Assembly: GCA_023401925.1 (NCBI GenBank)
Contig: JAEXDA010000044.1
Coordinates: forward strand, 62,001-126,000
Origin: Bacillota bacterium
Lineage (GTDB): Bacteria; Bacillota; UBA4882; UBA8346
Length of the DNA: 64,000 nt
Reading direction: 5' to 3'
In this document: one piece after another, positions 27,895-36,959 of the stretch
How the letters are laid out: the number at the start of each line of letters is the position of its first letter
Position numbering within the stretch: the first letter of the stretch is position 1
Notes under the pieces: model-generated
The model's input: the letters and a program-made list of their open reading frames with translations, nothing else
Databases searched by the model: none
Told to the model about the DNA's origin: nothing
Position numbers and translations under genes: made by a program

Positions 27895-27933
27895 GGGAAA
27901 CCAACTCTTTCTATGCGACTTTTATCACTCGGT

Positions 27934-28661
27934 TCAGAATATTTTTTCCGGGGCCACCTCCTTCCAAATGATGACCTTCCTCTCCAGCCACTCCAAAAAA
28001 CAATTGATTCCAAGGCCAATCACCGCAATCAAAATAACAGCCAGATAAATTCGGGGAATAAACCCCATGTTGGTGGAATTATGAATCAACCAGCCAAGAC
28101 CGGCGTTGGCTCCCAAGGTCTCCGCCCCGATAAGCATCATAAAACTGATGGTCATTCCGGTTCGCATTCCGGTCAATATTGAAGACAGTGCACCGGGAAT
28201 CACTACCTTCCAAAAAATGGTGAAGGAGTTCGCTCCCATCGATTTGGCGCCTTTAATTAAAATTGGTTCCACCTGCCGCACACCCAGGATCGTGGTAAAC
28301 AGAATCGGCCAAAAAGCGGCCCATAATATCACCACCAGGATTCCGGTTTCTCCGATCCCGAAAATAACCACAAAGACCGGGAATAATATAAAGGCTGGCA
28401 CTTGAGATAGAAAATTCAATAATGGATTTAAAAATCTGGCTATTAGCGAAAAAGCCCCGCCCAAGATAAATCCAACCGGCAAAGCCAAGGTGCTTGCCAA
28501 TAAAAAACCTGTCAAGATCCTCCTCAAGCTTCGGAAAACGGCGGCACAAAATGAGGATTGGCCCAGCCGATCCTGGGCGCCAGTTCCCATAAGATAAAAA
28601 AGCCAATAACCATATAGATACTGATTAATTTTTTATTGATTCCATGGAGAAATTTAAACAT
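27934..28661 (-). pseudogene. SsuC-like permease with internal deletion and frameshift
   Basis: Starts well (AGGAGGTGGAG then ATG) and reads MFKFLHGINKKLISIYMVIG and APRIGWANPHFVPPFSEA, then meets TGA at about 28524. The remaining protein continues in another frame from SLRRILTGFLLASTLALPVG to the end. Compared with the neighbouring intact permease, about 23 residues between the PPFSE and SLRR segments are missing, so this is a deletion rather than a one-base error. The rest, including the EAA loop GAKSMGANSFTIFWKVVIPG, is intact. First gene after leader 2; probably inactive. Confidence 0.8.
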
Positions 28662-28971
28662 CCATCTCCACCTCCTTTCTTGTAAAAGTACATGCTAAAA
28701 TGTATGCCTTTGGGTTGTCATACGTTTTAAAGGCGACAACCTGAGCTTCAACAGCTTTGTCAATGGAAAAGTACAATTGGGGATAATTTTGCCCCAGTCA
28801 ATCTGGCGGCATGATCGCCGATAAACAGATTACAAGGAATCCGGTCATAGGGTTTACCCTCTAAAATGCCCGAATTCTTTCTTTTGCTGTCATCTGGTCG
28901 GCTTATCCCTTAATACTATCCATTACTTTGCCTCCATCCGGCCTATCCTCTCCACCAGATTCGCTTTTGAT

Positions 28972-29024
28972 TAAAAAAAGAAGGCTACAATCCCCAAGGG
29001 ACTATGGCCTCTAGTTTTCTAGTC
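28972..29024 (-). promoter_or_regulatory. Conserved leader 2 before the first sulfonate-type transporter operon
   Basis: Transcript sense: GACTAGAAAACTAGAG (small hairpin CTAG/CTAG), directly abutting a terminator stem GGCCATAGTCCC...GGGGATTGTAGCC and T7. It lies about 310 nt before the permease ATG, so the transcript would have a long untranslated segment after the attenuator. The 28679-28970 interval between holds nothing recognisable. Confidence 0.78.
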
Positions 29025-29058
29025 AGACATATGATACTATTCCAATAATTTTAGTTGT

Positions 29059-29087
29059 ATTTTAAATCGCAGTCGATGCTTTGTCAA
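29059..29087 (-). promoter_or_regulatory. Sigma-A promoter of leader 2
   Basis: TTGACA, 17-bp spacer, TAAAAT on the minus strand. The -10 box ends 34 nt before the GACTAG of leader 2, so the motif lies in the transcribed leader. Confidence 0.8.
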
Positions 29088-29165
29088 TTCCATTTTTTTA
29101 TTAATCAATCACTGGTTAATATTTGACATTCGTTTTTCCATATTGATTCGGAAGACCCGGAATCT

Positions 29166-29744
29166 TCAGGCGCCAATTGCAATTTTCTGCGTCGTATCGT
29201 TGATAAGTTTCCTTACAGTCTCCTCGGTCCGGACATCACTTTCCGGACCCACACCCAGTGCCCGAATGGTATATACATGGGCAAAACCAAGGCGACCAAA
29301 AATCCGGGTATATTTGGTAACAATATCGTCAAACATTTTTCCATCCGGATTTCCCTGGGGTAAAATAAATACCAGGGTTTTTCCAGGCTCTAACCGGCTG
29401 GGATTGGGATTGGTTATATAATCCGGTCCAAAATAGGAGTAACATCGATCAATCAGTCCTTTGGTTTGAGCCGTGATGTCGCCGAAATAAACCGGCGAGG
29501 AGATCAGTACCACATCCGATTCTCCAACCTCTTCCAGCACTTCCGTGAGATCATCCTTGACTACACAGTGATCCAATTTGGTTTTACAGGCCAAACACCC
29601 TTGACAACCTCGGTAATTTAGTTTGTTTAGTTCAAAAGTTTTCATTTGGGCTTCCGCTGTCTGCAGATTTTCCAGAAGTATCCGGGCGATGGTGGCGCTG
29701 TTTCCGGTCGAACGCGGACTACCGATGATATTGGTGATTTTCAT
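29166..29744 (-). CDS. Iron-sulfur flavoprotein (NADPH-dependent FMN reductase fold)
   Basis: 192 residues. Flavodoxin-like fold with the N-terminal FMN-binding GSPRSTGNS. Residues near 48-61, CQGCLACKTKLDHC, give CX2CX2CX6C, which fits the compact [4Fe-4S] motif of Isf-type flavoproteins. SSPVYFGDITAQTKGLIDR is typical of the family. It may pass electrons between ferredoxin-like donors and partner enzymes, and is a candidate redox partner of the nitrogenase-like reductase (inference). It is downstream of the cystathionine genes on the same strand (139-bp gap). Confidence 0.85.
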   Translation of the reverse strand: MKITNIIGSPRSTGNSATIARILLENLQTAEAQMKTFELNKLNYRGCQGCLACKTKLDHCVVKDDLTEVLEEVGESDVVLISSPVYFGDITAQTKGLIDRCYSYFGPDYITNPNPSRLEPGKTLVFILPQGNPDGKMFDDIVTKYTRIFGRLGFAHVYTIRALGVGPESDVRTEETVRKLINDTTQKIAIGA

Positions 29745-29885
29745 CAAAAATCGTCTCCCCTCTCGTATTTTGTTTTAATGAATGGGATTTCCCTTCATTT
29801 CATTATATAATTTTTGAGCGATTGAAATACCCAATAATCTTAGTGAATTACCAAGAGATGTTTTTCCTATTTAAAAATCGCGGCT

Positions 29886-31040
29886 TCAAATTAAAGACAA
29901 AGCTTGATCCAAATCGCTGGTTAAATCAGCCACGTCCTCAATTCCAACTGATAATCGTACCAGATTGTCATAAATTCCGTTTTGCTCGCGAATTTCCTTC
30001 GGAATGGAAGCATGCGTCATCAGCGCCGGGGCTTCAATTAGACTTTCCACTCCGCCCAAACTTTCAGCCAGCGAAAATAACCGGGTATTTTCCAAAAATT
30101 TGATGGTAGCGGTGGAATCCCCTTTCAGGAAAATCGTGATCATCCCGCCAAACTCCGCCATCTGTTCGCTGGCGATTGCATGATAAGGATTCGTGGTCAA
30201 TCCGGGATAAAGTACTTTTTCAACTTTGGCATGCCGCGCCAAAAATTCAGCGATGATTTTGGCATTTTGGCAATGGGCCTGCATTCTCACGGCTAATGTC
30301 TTTAGGCCGCGCAATAACAAGAAAGAATCAAAGGGCGACAGGATAGAGCCAACGGCATTTTGTAAAAATTTTATTTTAGGTATTAATTCCTCATGATTGG
30401 TAACCACAATACCGGCGATAATATCCGAATGTCCATTCAGATATTTGGTGGCCGAATGGACTACGATATCAAAACCAACTTGTAAAGGCTTTTGGAGATA
30501 AGGCGTTGCAAAGGTATTGTCACAAACAGTGATTAACTTATGTTTCTTGGCCAAGGCGGTGATCTTTTTCAAATCAATGATTTTTAATAAAGGATTGGTC
30601 GGAGTTTCCACCCAGAGCATTTTGGTGTTTGGTTGGATATTGGCCAAGATCTCCTCCGGTTCGGTCATATCTGCATACGATATTTCAAGCTGATTGAGAT
30701 CTTTTTTTACCCGCTCAAAAAGGCGAAATGTTCCCCCATAAAGATCGTTGGTCGCAATAATATGCGAACCGGGTTCAAGCGTATCCAGGATGGCTGACTC
30801 GGCTGCCAATCCGGAGGAGAAAGCGAATCCGGCCGTTCCTTCTTCCAGCGCGGCAATGCATTTTTCCAAAGCGGCCCGGGTAGGATTACCGCTGCGTGAA
30901 TACTCAAAACCTTTATGTTTGCCGGGACTTTCTTGTACAAAGGTTGAGGTGGCATAAATCGGGGTGATGATGGCGCCGGTGGCGCTGTCCGGTTCCTGCC
31001 CGATATGAATTGATGTGGTGGAGAATCCGTATTGCTCCAT
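29886..31040 (-). CDS. Cystathionine gamma-lyase / gamma-synthase family enzyme
   Basis: 384 residues, PLP-dependent Cys/Met metabolism family. FSSGLAAESAILDTLEPG, DNTFATPYLQKPL and the PLP lysine in VVHSATKYLNGHSD are present. As gamma-lyase (MccB) it would split cystathionine to cysteine and 2-oxobutyrate; as gamma-synthase (MetB) it would make cystathionine. The adjacent cystathionine beta-synthase, 10 bp upstream in the operon, favours the lyase role and reverse transsulfuration from homocysteine to cysteine, as in B. subtilis mccAB. Confidence 0.9.
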   Translation of the reverse strand: MEQYGFSTTSIHIGQEPDSATGAIITPIYATSTFVQESPGKHKGFEYSRSGNPTRAALEKCIAALEEGTAGFAFSSGLAAESAILDTLEPGSHIIATNDLYGGTFRLFERVKKDLNQLEISYADMTEPEEILANIQPNTKMLWVETPTNPLLKIIDLKKITALAKKHKLITVCDNTFATPYLQKPLQVGFDIVVHSATKYLNGHSDIIAGIVVTNHEELIPKIKFLQNAVGSILSPFDSFLLLRGLKTLAVRMQAHCQNAKIIAEFLARHAKVEKVLYPGLTTNPYHAIASEQMAEFGGMITIFLKGDSTATIKFLENTRLFSLAESLGGVESLIEAPALMTHASIPKEIREQNGIYDNLVRLSVGIEDVADLTSDLDQALSLI

Positions 31041-31050
31041 GTTTACTCCT

Positions 31051-32421
31051 CTATTTCAATTTTTTACGCAAATAGTTGATATAATCCATTTTGGTGATCA
31101 AACCATAAAATTGATTTGCTTTTTTGACAATGACTAAAAACCCTTGCTTTAAAATAGTGATGACTTCTTCCAATTCATCGTTACTCGACACGGAAATGAT
31201 ATCTTTGGACATATAATCCTTGACCGGTTGGTTAAAATTCGCTTCGGCACCGTTTGTAACTGCCGTCAATATATCCCACTCATCAATAATCCCGATAACC
31301 TCATCAGCGGCAACCACCGGAATTTGTGAGATATCATACATCCGCATTTTGGAATGGGCAAGCAGCAAGGTATCCTCAGGCTTTACGGTAATTACGTTCC
31401 GTTCGGAATATTTACGGGTAACCAAATCTTCGATGTTCCCCTGGCGCTCATTCCGGATAAATCCTTGATCGGCCATCCAAAAATCATTAAACATTTTGGT
31501 CAAATATTTATTGCCGCTGTCGCAGACAAATGTAACGATATTCTTGGGTTCGCGTTGCTCCTGGGCATATTTAACGGCGGCGCTGATGAGGGTACCGCTG
31601 GAAGAACCAGCCAATATGCCTTCTTTCCGTAATAAGGTTCTGGCGGCGGTAAAGCTCTCCTCATCGCTAATGGAATAGGCTTTTTTTACCAGCGTCAAAT
31701 CAAATTGAGCCGGTACAAAATCTTCACCAATTCCTTCTACCAACCAACTGCCGGCCGATTCTATTTTATGTTCGTTTACATAGTCTGCCAGTATCGAACC
31801 CAAGGGGTCCGCCAGGATAATTTCCAGATCTGGCTTAATTTTTTTAAAATAATCGGTGATTCCTTTCAAAGTGCCGGCTGAACCAACCCCTACCACAATC
31901 GCGTCAACCTGGTGTTCCGTTTGCTCCCAAATCTCCGGCGCGGTGGTTAATTCATGGGCCAGCGGATTGGCCGGATTATTGAATTGGTTGATGAAAAACG
32001 AGTTCGGAGTCTCCCCGGCTATTCTTTGGGCATAATCTTGATAGTATTCCGGGTGGCCTTTCGCCACATCAGATCGGGTAATCAGGATCTCCACTCCCAT
32101 GGCCTTTAAATGATTAATTTTTTCGATACTCATTTTATCAGGAATCACCAAAATCAGTCGATATCCTTTGACGATAGCGGCCAAAGCCAACCCGATTCCG
32201 GTATTTCCCGCTGTTGCTTCAACCAAAATATCTCCGGGTTTAATTTTACCATCTTTCTCGGCCTGTTCGATCATGGACAGGCCAATCCGGTCTTTAATCG
32301 AACCGCCGGGATTTTGCGATTCCAATTTTAAAAATAAATGGCAAATACCTACATCAAAGCAATTTACCTCAACCAGCGGCGTACTGCCGATGAAATGAAT
32401 TATTTTTTTTGCTGAACTCAT
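31051..32421 (-). CDS. Cystathionine beta-synthase with C-terminal CBS-domain pair
   Basis: 456 residues. The PLP fold II catalytic domain (about 1-320) has the lysine in NPGGSIKDRIG and the substrate loop EATAGNTGIGLALAA. From about 335 a tandem CBS domain pair follows (VITVKPEDTLLLAHSKMRMY, QIPVVAADEVIGIIDEWD, DYMSKDIISVSSNDELEEV), which in other CBS enzymes binds adenosyl ligands such as SAM. B. subtilis MccA lacks it. It condenses homocysteine and serine (or O-acetylserine) to cystathionine. Operonic with the gamma-lyase. Confidence 0.9.
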   Translation of the reverse strand: MSSAKKIIHFIGSTPLVEVNCFDVGICHLFLKLESQNPGGSIKDRIGLSMIEQAEKDGKIKPGDILVEATAGNTGIGLALAAIVKGYRLILVIPDKMSIEKINHLKAMGVEILITRSDVAKGHPEYYQDYAQRIAGETPNSFFINQFNNPANPLAHELTTAPEIWEQTEHQVDAIVVGVGSAGTLKGITDYFKKIKPDLEIILADPLGSILADYVNEHKIESAGSWLVEGIGEDFVPAQFDLTLVKKAYSISDEESFTAARTLLRKEGILAGSSSGTLISAAVKYAQEQREPKNIVTFVCDSGNKYLTKMFNDFWMADQGFIRNERQGNIEDLVTRKYSERNVITVKPEDTLLLAHSKMRMYDISQIPVVAADEVIGIIDEWDILTAVTNGAEANFNQPVKDYMSKDIISVSSNDELEEVITILKQGFLVIVKKANQFYGLITKMDYINYLRKKLK

Positions 32422-32580
32422 TCCAATTTATCCTTGTCTTGTATTTGCTCCAGGCCGATGCTGATGGGGCACCCCCCCGGATATCGGCACTTGATCATCA
32501 CCTTTAGCTTATGTACGGTGAAACAAAATGGCTCTTGCGAAATTAATTTTTAATGATAACGCTGGCAGCTCTTACCGCCT

Positions 32581-33309
32581 CTAGCTTTGCAATTTTATAA
32601 TTGTTCCAGTAAATGAAGATACTTTCAAAATGTCCCCATCCCAAGTTCCTTTGACTGTAATCGTGATATTATCTTTTTGAGTGGCTTTTTTTACATATTC
32701 CACTGCCAAATTATGGCCTTTGGGATCAAATTTATAAAACTTGAATTTACCATTTGTTTGCTGGACCAGGACTCCATAACCAGTCGCTGCGCAGGAATCC
32801 ATTTGCAGGCATTTTAATGTATGTTTTGCAGGATCGGTCGTTCCGTTGCAGCATTTATCGATAAGGTACCCAGTCAATTCAACGGCTGCCGGCTCGGCGA
32901 TAACCTTTTCCGAAAGGGTTGAAACTTTTAAAATGACGCCCTCCAATCTACCGGATGCAACAATCCGAATCCCGGCAGTCTTGGAGGTTTTAGCCAGAAT
33001 ATCTTTTGCCAGTTCCTGACCCTTTCCATCAAATGGATAAAATTTATATGTGCCATCAACTTGTTTGACGGAAATACCGTATCCGCTGGCAGCGCATTCC
33101 GGCATTAAAATGCATTCTTTGGTGATCTTCTCTGGATCATCATGCATATTGACGGAGTGGGTCGTTGTTAAGTACCCTTCATATTCTTGAGCCATTACCA
33201 AAGCCTCGGCCCCGGCCGACCATTGAAAACCGGACCAAGAACCCCAAACACTACTCAGCAACAATATAGCTATTAACGAATAAAGCTTTGTTCTTTTTAC
33301 TACCATCAT
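32581..33309 (-). CDS. Exported protein with two homologous Cys-containing repeats
   Basis: 242 residues. A signal sequence (LIAILLLSSVWGSWSGF) is followed by two copies of a roughly 95-residue module. Copy 1 has KECILMPECAASGYG and KFYPFDGKGQELAKDILAK; copy 2 has KCLQMDSCAATGYG and KFYKFDPKGHNLAVEYVKK. Each has a C-x4-6-C pair ahead of a short beta-rich domain ending VILKVSTL/DILKVSSF. I do not know a function. It follows a copper-type P-ATPase and a SafE/DsbD-like membrane protein, suggesting extracytoplasmic metal or thiol handling. AAGGAGGAAATA precedes the ATG. Confidence 0.7.
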   Translation of the reverse strand: MMVVKRTKLYSLIAILLLSSVWGSWSGFQWSAGAEALVMAQEYEGYLTTTHSVNMHDDPEKITKECILMPECAASGYGISVKQVDGTYKFYPFDGKGQELAKDILAKTSKTAGIRIVASGRLEGVILKVSTLSEKVIAEPAAVELTGYLIDKCCNGTTDPAKHTLKCLQMDSCAATGYGVLVQQTNGKFKFYKFDPKGHNLAVEYVKKATQKDNITITVKGTWDGDILKVSSFTGTIIKLQS

Positions 33310-33398
33310 TATTTCCTCCTTACTATCAAATGTTATAGCAGCCTTCCAATTGATTGAAATGGATTAACCTGTTGTCAAAGAATTTTTTCCCTTATCCA

Positions 33399-34631
33399 TT
33401 ATTTAATTTTTAGTCCTTTAATATCTTCTACCACGGTGATTTTGCTTTTGATCATTCCCATCCAGCAGGTATAAATAATTTCTCCGGTTTCACGGGGTGT
33501 AAATTCAATGAAATTATCCCCGACATGCAATTTCCGTTCGATTTTCAATCTAGGAATGGTGATTGCATCGTTGCACCCGTTCAGATTGCTGCGGTCAACT
33601 TTGATGATCCAACGGACCGGGATGGCTTTTTGAACCGCAATGGCCGGGAAACGATCCGACTGAATGGACGAAGTAACAGTTTGGATGTTTCCCTCAATAT
33701 GAGATACACAGGCATCAACTTTGATCACATTTTTATCCGGAAAAGCCTTCACTCCGAAAAGGTCCAGACCTCTTCCCATCATCACCACCCCAAGAATAAT
33801 CACCAGGATGGCACTGATTTTCATAATCCCGCCGGTATGCTTATTATTGAGCTTGGTAGAAAGAACCCCAAAAGAGAATAATAAGGGCACCGTTCCCATT
33901 GCAAAACAAAACATCGATAATGCCCCCAAAATCATACTTCCGGTGCTGAGGGCATAGAGTTGGACAATTTGTAACGGTCCGCAAGGCATCAAGCCATTTA
34001 GGATTCCGATAAAAAAAGGTCCATAATGATGACTACGAATTTTTTTAAAGGCAAAAGTAGGCATACGTAAATTGAATCGCCGTAACTCAGGGAAAATACC
34101 TAAAAGGTTAATTCCCATAATCAGCATGAATAACCCGCCGATAAAGGGAACGATGCCTTTCCAAATACCCATCAAAGTAACAGCCTGCCCTATTCCTCCA
34201 ATGATAGCTCCGACCAAAGTATAGGCAATCACCCGGCCCGAATTATATAATAAAGTAGGATAGATCCATGGATTTATCAATGTCCCATTCTTGTATCTCT
34301 TCACTCCGGTTGAATCGTTGATAGTTTGGGAAATTACAATTCCACCGCACATCCCAAGGCAATGAACGGAGGTTAATAATCCTAGCAGAAACAACAATCC
34401 AAATCCGCTGTGTTTTCCGGGACTGGGAAGAAAACGCACGTACTCCTGAAGCATCCAAAGTTTCTTCAAAAATTCCAAAACATTCAAATGGAATCCCATT
34501 GTCACAATAAGGCCGGCGACTAGGAACAACAACAAGCCGATTAACAGCTTCTTACCTTTCTTCGGGCTCTCAACGATTTCTAAACCCGAATTCCCCCTAT
34601 CCTCCGGGGTCGAAATAATTTTTTCCTGCAT
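33399..34631 (-). CDS. SafE/UreH/DsbD-type membrane protein with C-terminal cupredoxin-like domain
   Basis: 410 residues. One TM helix (about 30-50) is followed by a six-helix DsbD/CcdA-like core containing GLLTSVHCLGMCGG and GILNGLMPCGPLQIVQLYAL, the paired Cys loops of the sulfite exporter TauE/SafE-UreH_2 family. The C-terminal roughly 100 residues end with FTPRETGEIIYTCWMGM, a cupredoxin-like metal site (C, W/M). Such proteins accompany CopA-type ATPases in many anaerobes and are thought to move copper or reducing equivalents across the membrane. It starts 11 bp after the P-ATPase. Confidence 0.75.
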   Translation of the reverse strand: MQEKIISTPEDRGNSGLEIVESPKKGKKLLIGLLLFLVAGLIVTMGFHLNVLEFLKKLWMLQEYVRFLPSPGKHSGFGLLFLLGLLTSVHCLGMCGGIVISQTINDSTGVKRYKNGTLINPWIYPTLLYNSGRVIAYTLVGAIIGGIGQAVTLMGIWKGIVPFIGGLFMLIMGINLLGIFPELRRFNLRMPTFAFKKIRSHHYGPFFIGILNGLMPCGPLQIVQLYALSTGSMILGALSMFCFAMGTVPLLFSFGVLSTKLNNKHTGGIMKISAILVIILGVVMMGRGLDLFGVKAFPDKNVIKVDACVSHIEGNIQTVTSSIQSDRFPAIAVQKAIPVRWIIKVDRSNLNGCNDAITIPRLKIERKLHVGDNFIEFTPRETGEIIYTCWMGMIKSKITVVEDIKGLKIK

Positions 34632-34642
34632 GGTTCTCTTTC

Positions 34643-36931
34643 CTATCCTTGAAACTTTTTAAGGCTGAGTGAATTTAAAAGAACCGATACCGAACTAAAC
34701 GCCATTGCCACGGCTCCAACCACCGGATTTAAATTGCCGCTGGCAGCCACCGGAATACCCAGTAAATTATAAATAAAAGCCCAAAACAAATTTTGCTTGA
34801 TTTTTCTCATCGTATACCGAGCTAATTGAATAGCCGTTGGAATCGAAGTCAAATCACCCTTCAGAATTACGATTCCGCCTGTTTCTACCGCCACATCCGA
34901 ACCGCTTCCCATTGCCAATCCCACATTGGAGGTAGCCAAAGCCGGGGCGTCATTGATGCCATCGCCAACCATCGCCACGATCCGGCCCTGTTTTTTCAAA
35001 GCTTCGATTTCCGCCGCTTTATTTTGAGGCAGAACTTCGGCAATGATTTTTTGAATTCCGATGCGACTCCCGACTGCCCAGGCGGTTTTCCGGTGATCTC
35101 CGGTCAGCATGAAAACCTCAATACCCATTTTTTCGAGAGTGCCCACGACTTCCTTCGCATTGGGCTTAATCTGATCTGAAAGTGCAATGATTGCCGCCAA
35201 TTTTTGATTGATCCCCAACAATACTGCTGTTTTTCCTTCTTCATAAAGGGCAGAAAGTCTGGCTTCGGCTTCTTTAGTATTGATCCGATTTTCTACCATC
35301 CAACTCGGAGTGCCTATCCATATGGATGCTCCATCAATTTCGGCATAAACACCCTTCCCGGGGATAGCTTCGAACTTTTGCGCATCAAAGGCTTCCCGAT
35401 CAATTTCGAATTTTCCCTTTTGATAGATGGCCTTTCCCAAGGGGTGTTCGGAACGTTTTTCGGCAATTGCCGCCAGTTTCAAAACTGTGGCTTCATCCAG
35501 CGAACGATTCCCTGTGGGGAGGAAAATAATATCCGTCACTTCCAGTTTCCCGGTGGTTAGCGTTCCGGTCTTATCGAAAACAATCGTATTGATTTTACTT
35601 GCAGTTTCCAGTTCCTCACCGTTTTTGATTAATATGCCCTTTTGAGCGCCTTTCCCCATACCGACCATCAACGCGGCCGGTGTTGCCAGTCCCAGCGCAC
35701 AAGGGCACGAAACCACCAAAACCGCCACTGCATAAAGAATCGGTTTATCGATCACGAAAAATGTTTGATGGTAAATGACAAAATACCAGAATAAAAAGGT
35801 GAAAAGTGATATCGTTACCACCACCGGAACAAAATAACCGCAGACCCGATCGGCAATTTTTTGAATCGGCGCTTTACTGTTTTGAGCTTCTTCGACCATG
35901 GCGATAATACGGGACAATACCATCTGCTCCCCGACACCGGTAACCCGGAAGGTAAACGAACCAAAGCGGTTGAACGATCCTCCGGTCACCGTATCCGAAA
36001 CCTTCTTATCCACAGGTAAACTTTCGCCAGTCAGCATCGATTCATCAACCGTCGAATATCCTTCGACAATAACCCCGTCCACTGGAATCTGCTCACCGGG
36101 TTTTACCTGAATAAGGTCACCGAGGCGAACGTTTTCAATTGGAATGGGTGTTTCAATCCCATCTCGCATTACCCGTGCCGTCTTCGGCTGGAGAGCGATC
36201 AAAGTTTGGATGGCCCGGGACGTTCTTCCCCGTGCCACCAATTCCAAATATTTTCCCAGTAAAACCAGGGTGATAATCACTGAAGAAGCTTCAAAATAAA
36301 TATTTTTCATCCCCAAAACAACTGTATACGACTGGAAAAGGGAAATATATAAACTATAAAAATAGGCAGCGGTTGTTCCCAGGGCTATCAGTAAATCCAT
36401 CGTGGCCTTTTTAGCACGTAAAGCATAAAAGGAATTTTTGTAAAATCGAAATCCCAGGATAAACTGAACCGGAGTTGCCAAGATTAGTTGTAACCGCCAG
36501 TCATGCAAACCTGAAGCCTTATACCTTAAATACTCTACAAAAGTTCCCCACTGGGTTTGGCTGGCGGGGTCAAAAGTGTCATGACAAAAACCGAGTCCCC
36601 CCAAAATCATGGCTAACACTAAAGGTAAACTGAAAACAACCGCGAAAATCAATTGACGCAGCAGATGTTTTCTTTCGATTTCAGCAGGCTCTACCAATGG
36701 TTTAGTCCCCGGTCGATCATTTTCTGCTACCGAAAATCCCAGATGTTTGATGACTTTTTGAATCTCCGGTAAATGGACTGTGGTATTTTCAAATTCCAAA
36801 ATTGCTTTTTCGGTTGCATAATTCACTTTAACCTTGGTAATCCCATCCAGATCTTCCAGGCTTGATTCAATCTGGGTCGAGCACAAAGCGCAAGTCATGC
36901 CGAATATTTTGAATGAGACCTTCTCAATCAT
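34643..36931 (-). CDS. copA: Copper-type heavy-metal P1B-ATPase
   Basis: 762 residues from the ATG preceded by CGGGAGG; a longer frame would overlap the upstream nifD-like gene. N-terminal HMA domain with GMTCALCSTQI (about 9-19), membrane CPC motif in VVSCPCALGLATPAA, phosphorylation site DKTGTLTTG, SEHPLG, and the hinge GDGINDAPALATSN. These define a Cu(I)-type P1B ATPase. It is 28 bp downstream of the nifD-like gene of pair 1 and very likely co-transcribed. Metal efflux or supply to an exported cuproprotein are both possible; the operon link to a nitrogenase-like pair is unusual. Confidence 0.9.
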   Translation of the reverse strand: MIEKVSFKIFGMTCALCSTQIESSLEDLDGITKVKVNYATEKAILEFENTTVHLPEIQKVIKHLGFSVAENDRPGTKPLVEPAEIERKHLLRQLIFAVVFSLPLVLAMILGGLGFCHDTFDPASQTQWGTFVEYLRYKASGLHDWRLQLILATPVQFILGFRFYKNSFYALRAKKATMDLLIALGTTAAYFYSLYISLFQSYTVVLGMKNIYFEASSVIITLVLLGKYLELVARGRTSRAIQTLIALQPKTARVMRDGIETPIPIENVRLGDLIQVKPGEQIPVDGVIVEGYSTVDESMLTGESLPVDKKVSDTVTGGSFNRFGSFTFRVTGVGEQMVLSRIIAMVEEAQNSKAPIQKIADRVCGYFVPVVVTISLFTFLFWYFVIYHQTFFVIDKPILYAVAVLVVSCPCALGLATPAALMVGMGKGAQKGILIKNGEELETASKINTIVFDKTGTLTTGKLEVTDIIFLPTGNRSLDEATVLKLAAIAEKRSEHPLGKAIYQKGKFEIDREAFDAQKFEAIPGKGVYAEIDGASIWIGTPSWMVENRINTKEAEARLSALYEEGKTAVLLGINQKLAAIIALSDQIKPNAKEVVGTLEKMGIEVFMLTGDHRKTAWAVGSRIGIQKIIAEVLPQNKAAEIEALKKQGRIVAMVGDGINDAPALATSNVGLAMGSGSDVAVETGGIVILKGDLTSIPTAIQLARYTMRKIKQNLFWAFIYNLLGIPVAASGNLNPVVGAVAMAFSSVSVLLNSLSLKKFQG

Positions 36932-36959
36932 GGCCCAGCCTCCCGGTAAAGTGAAATAA

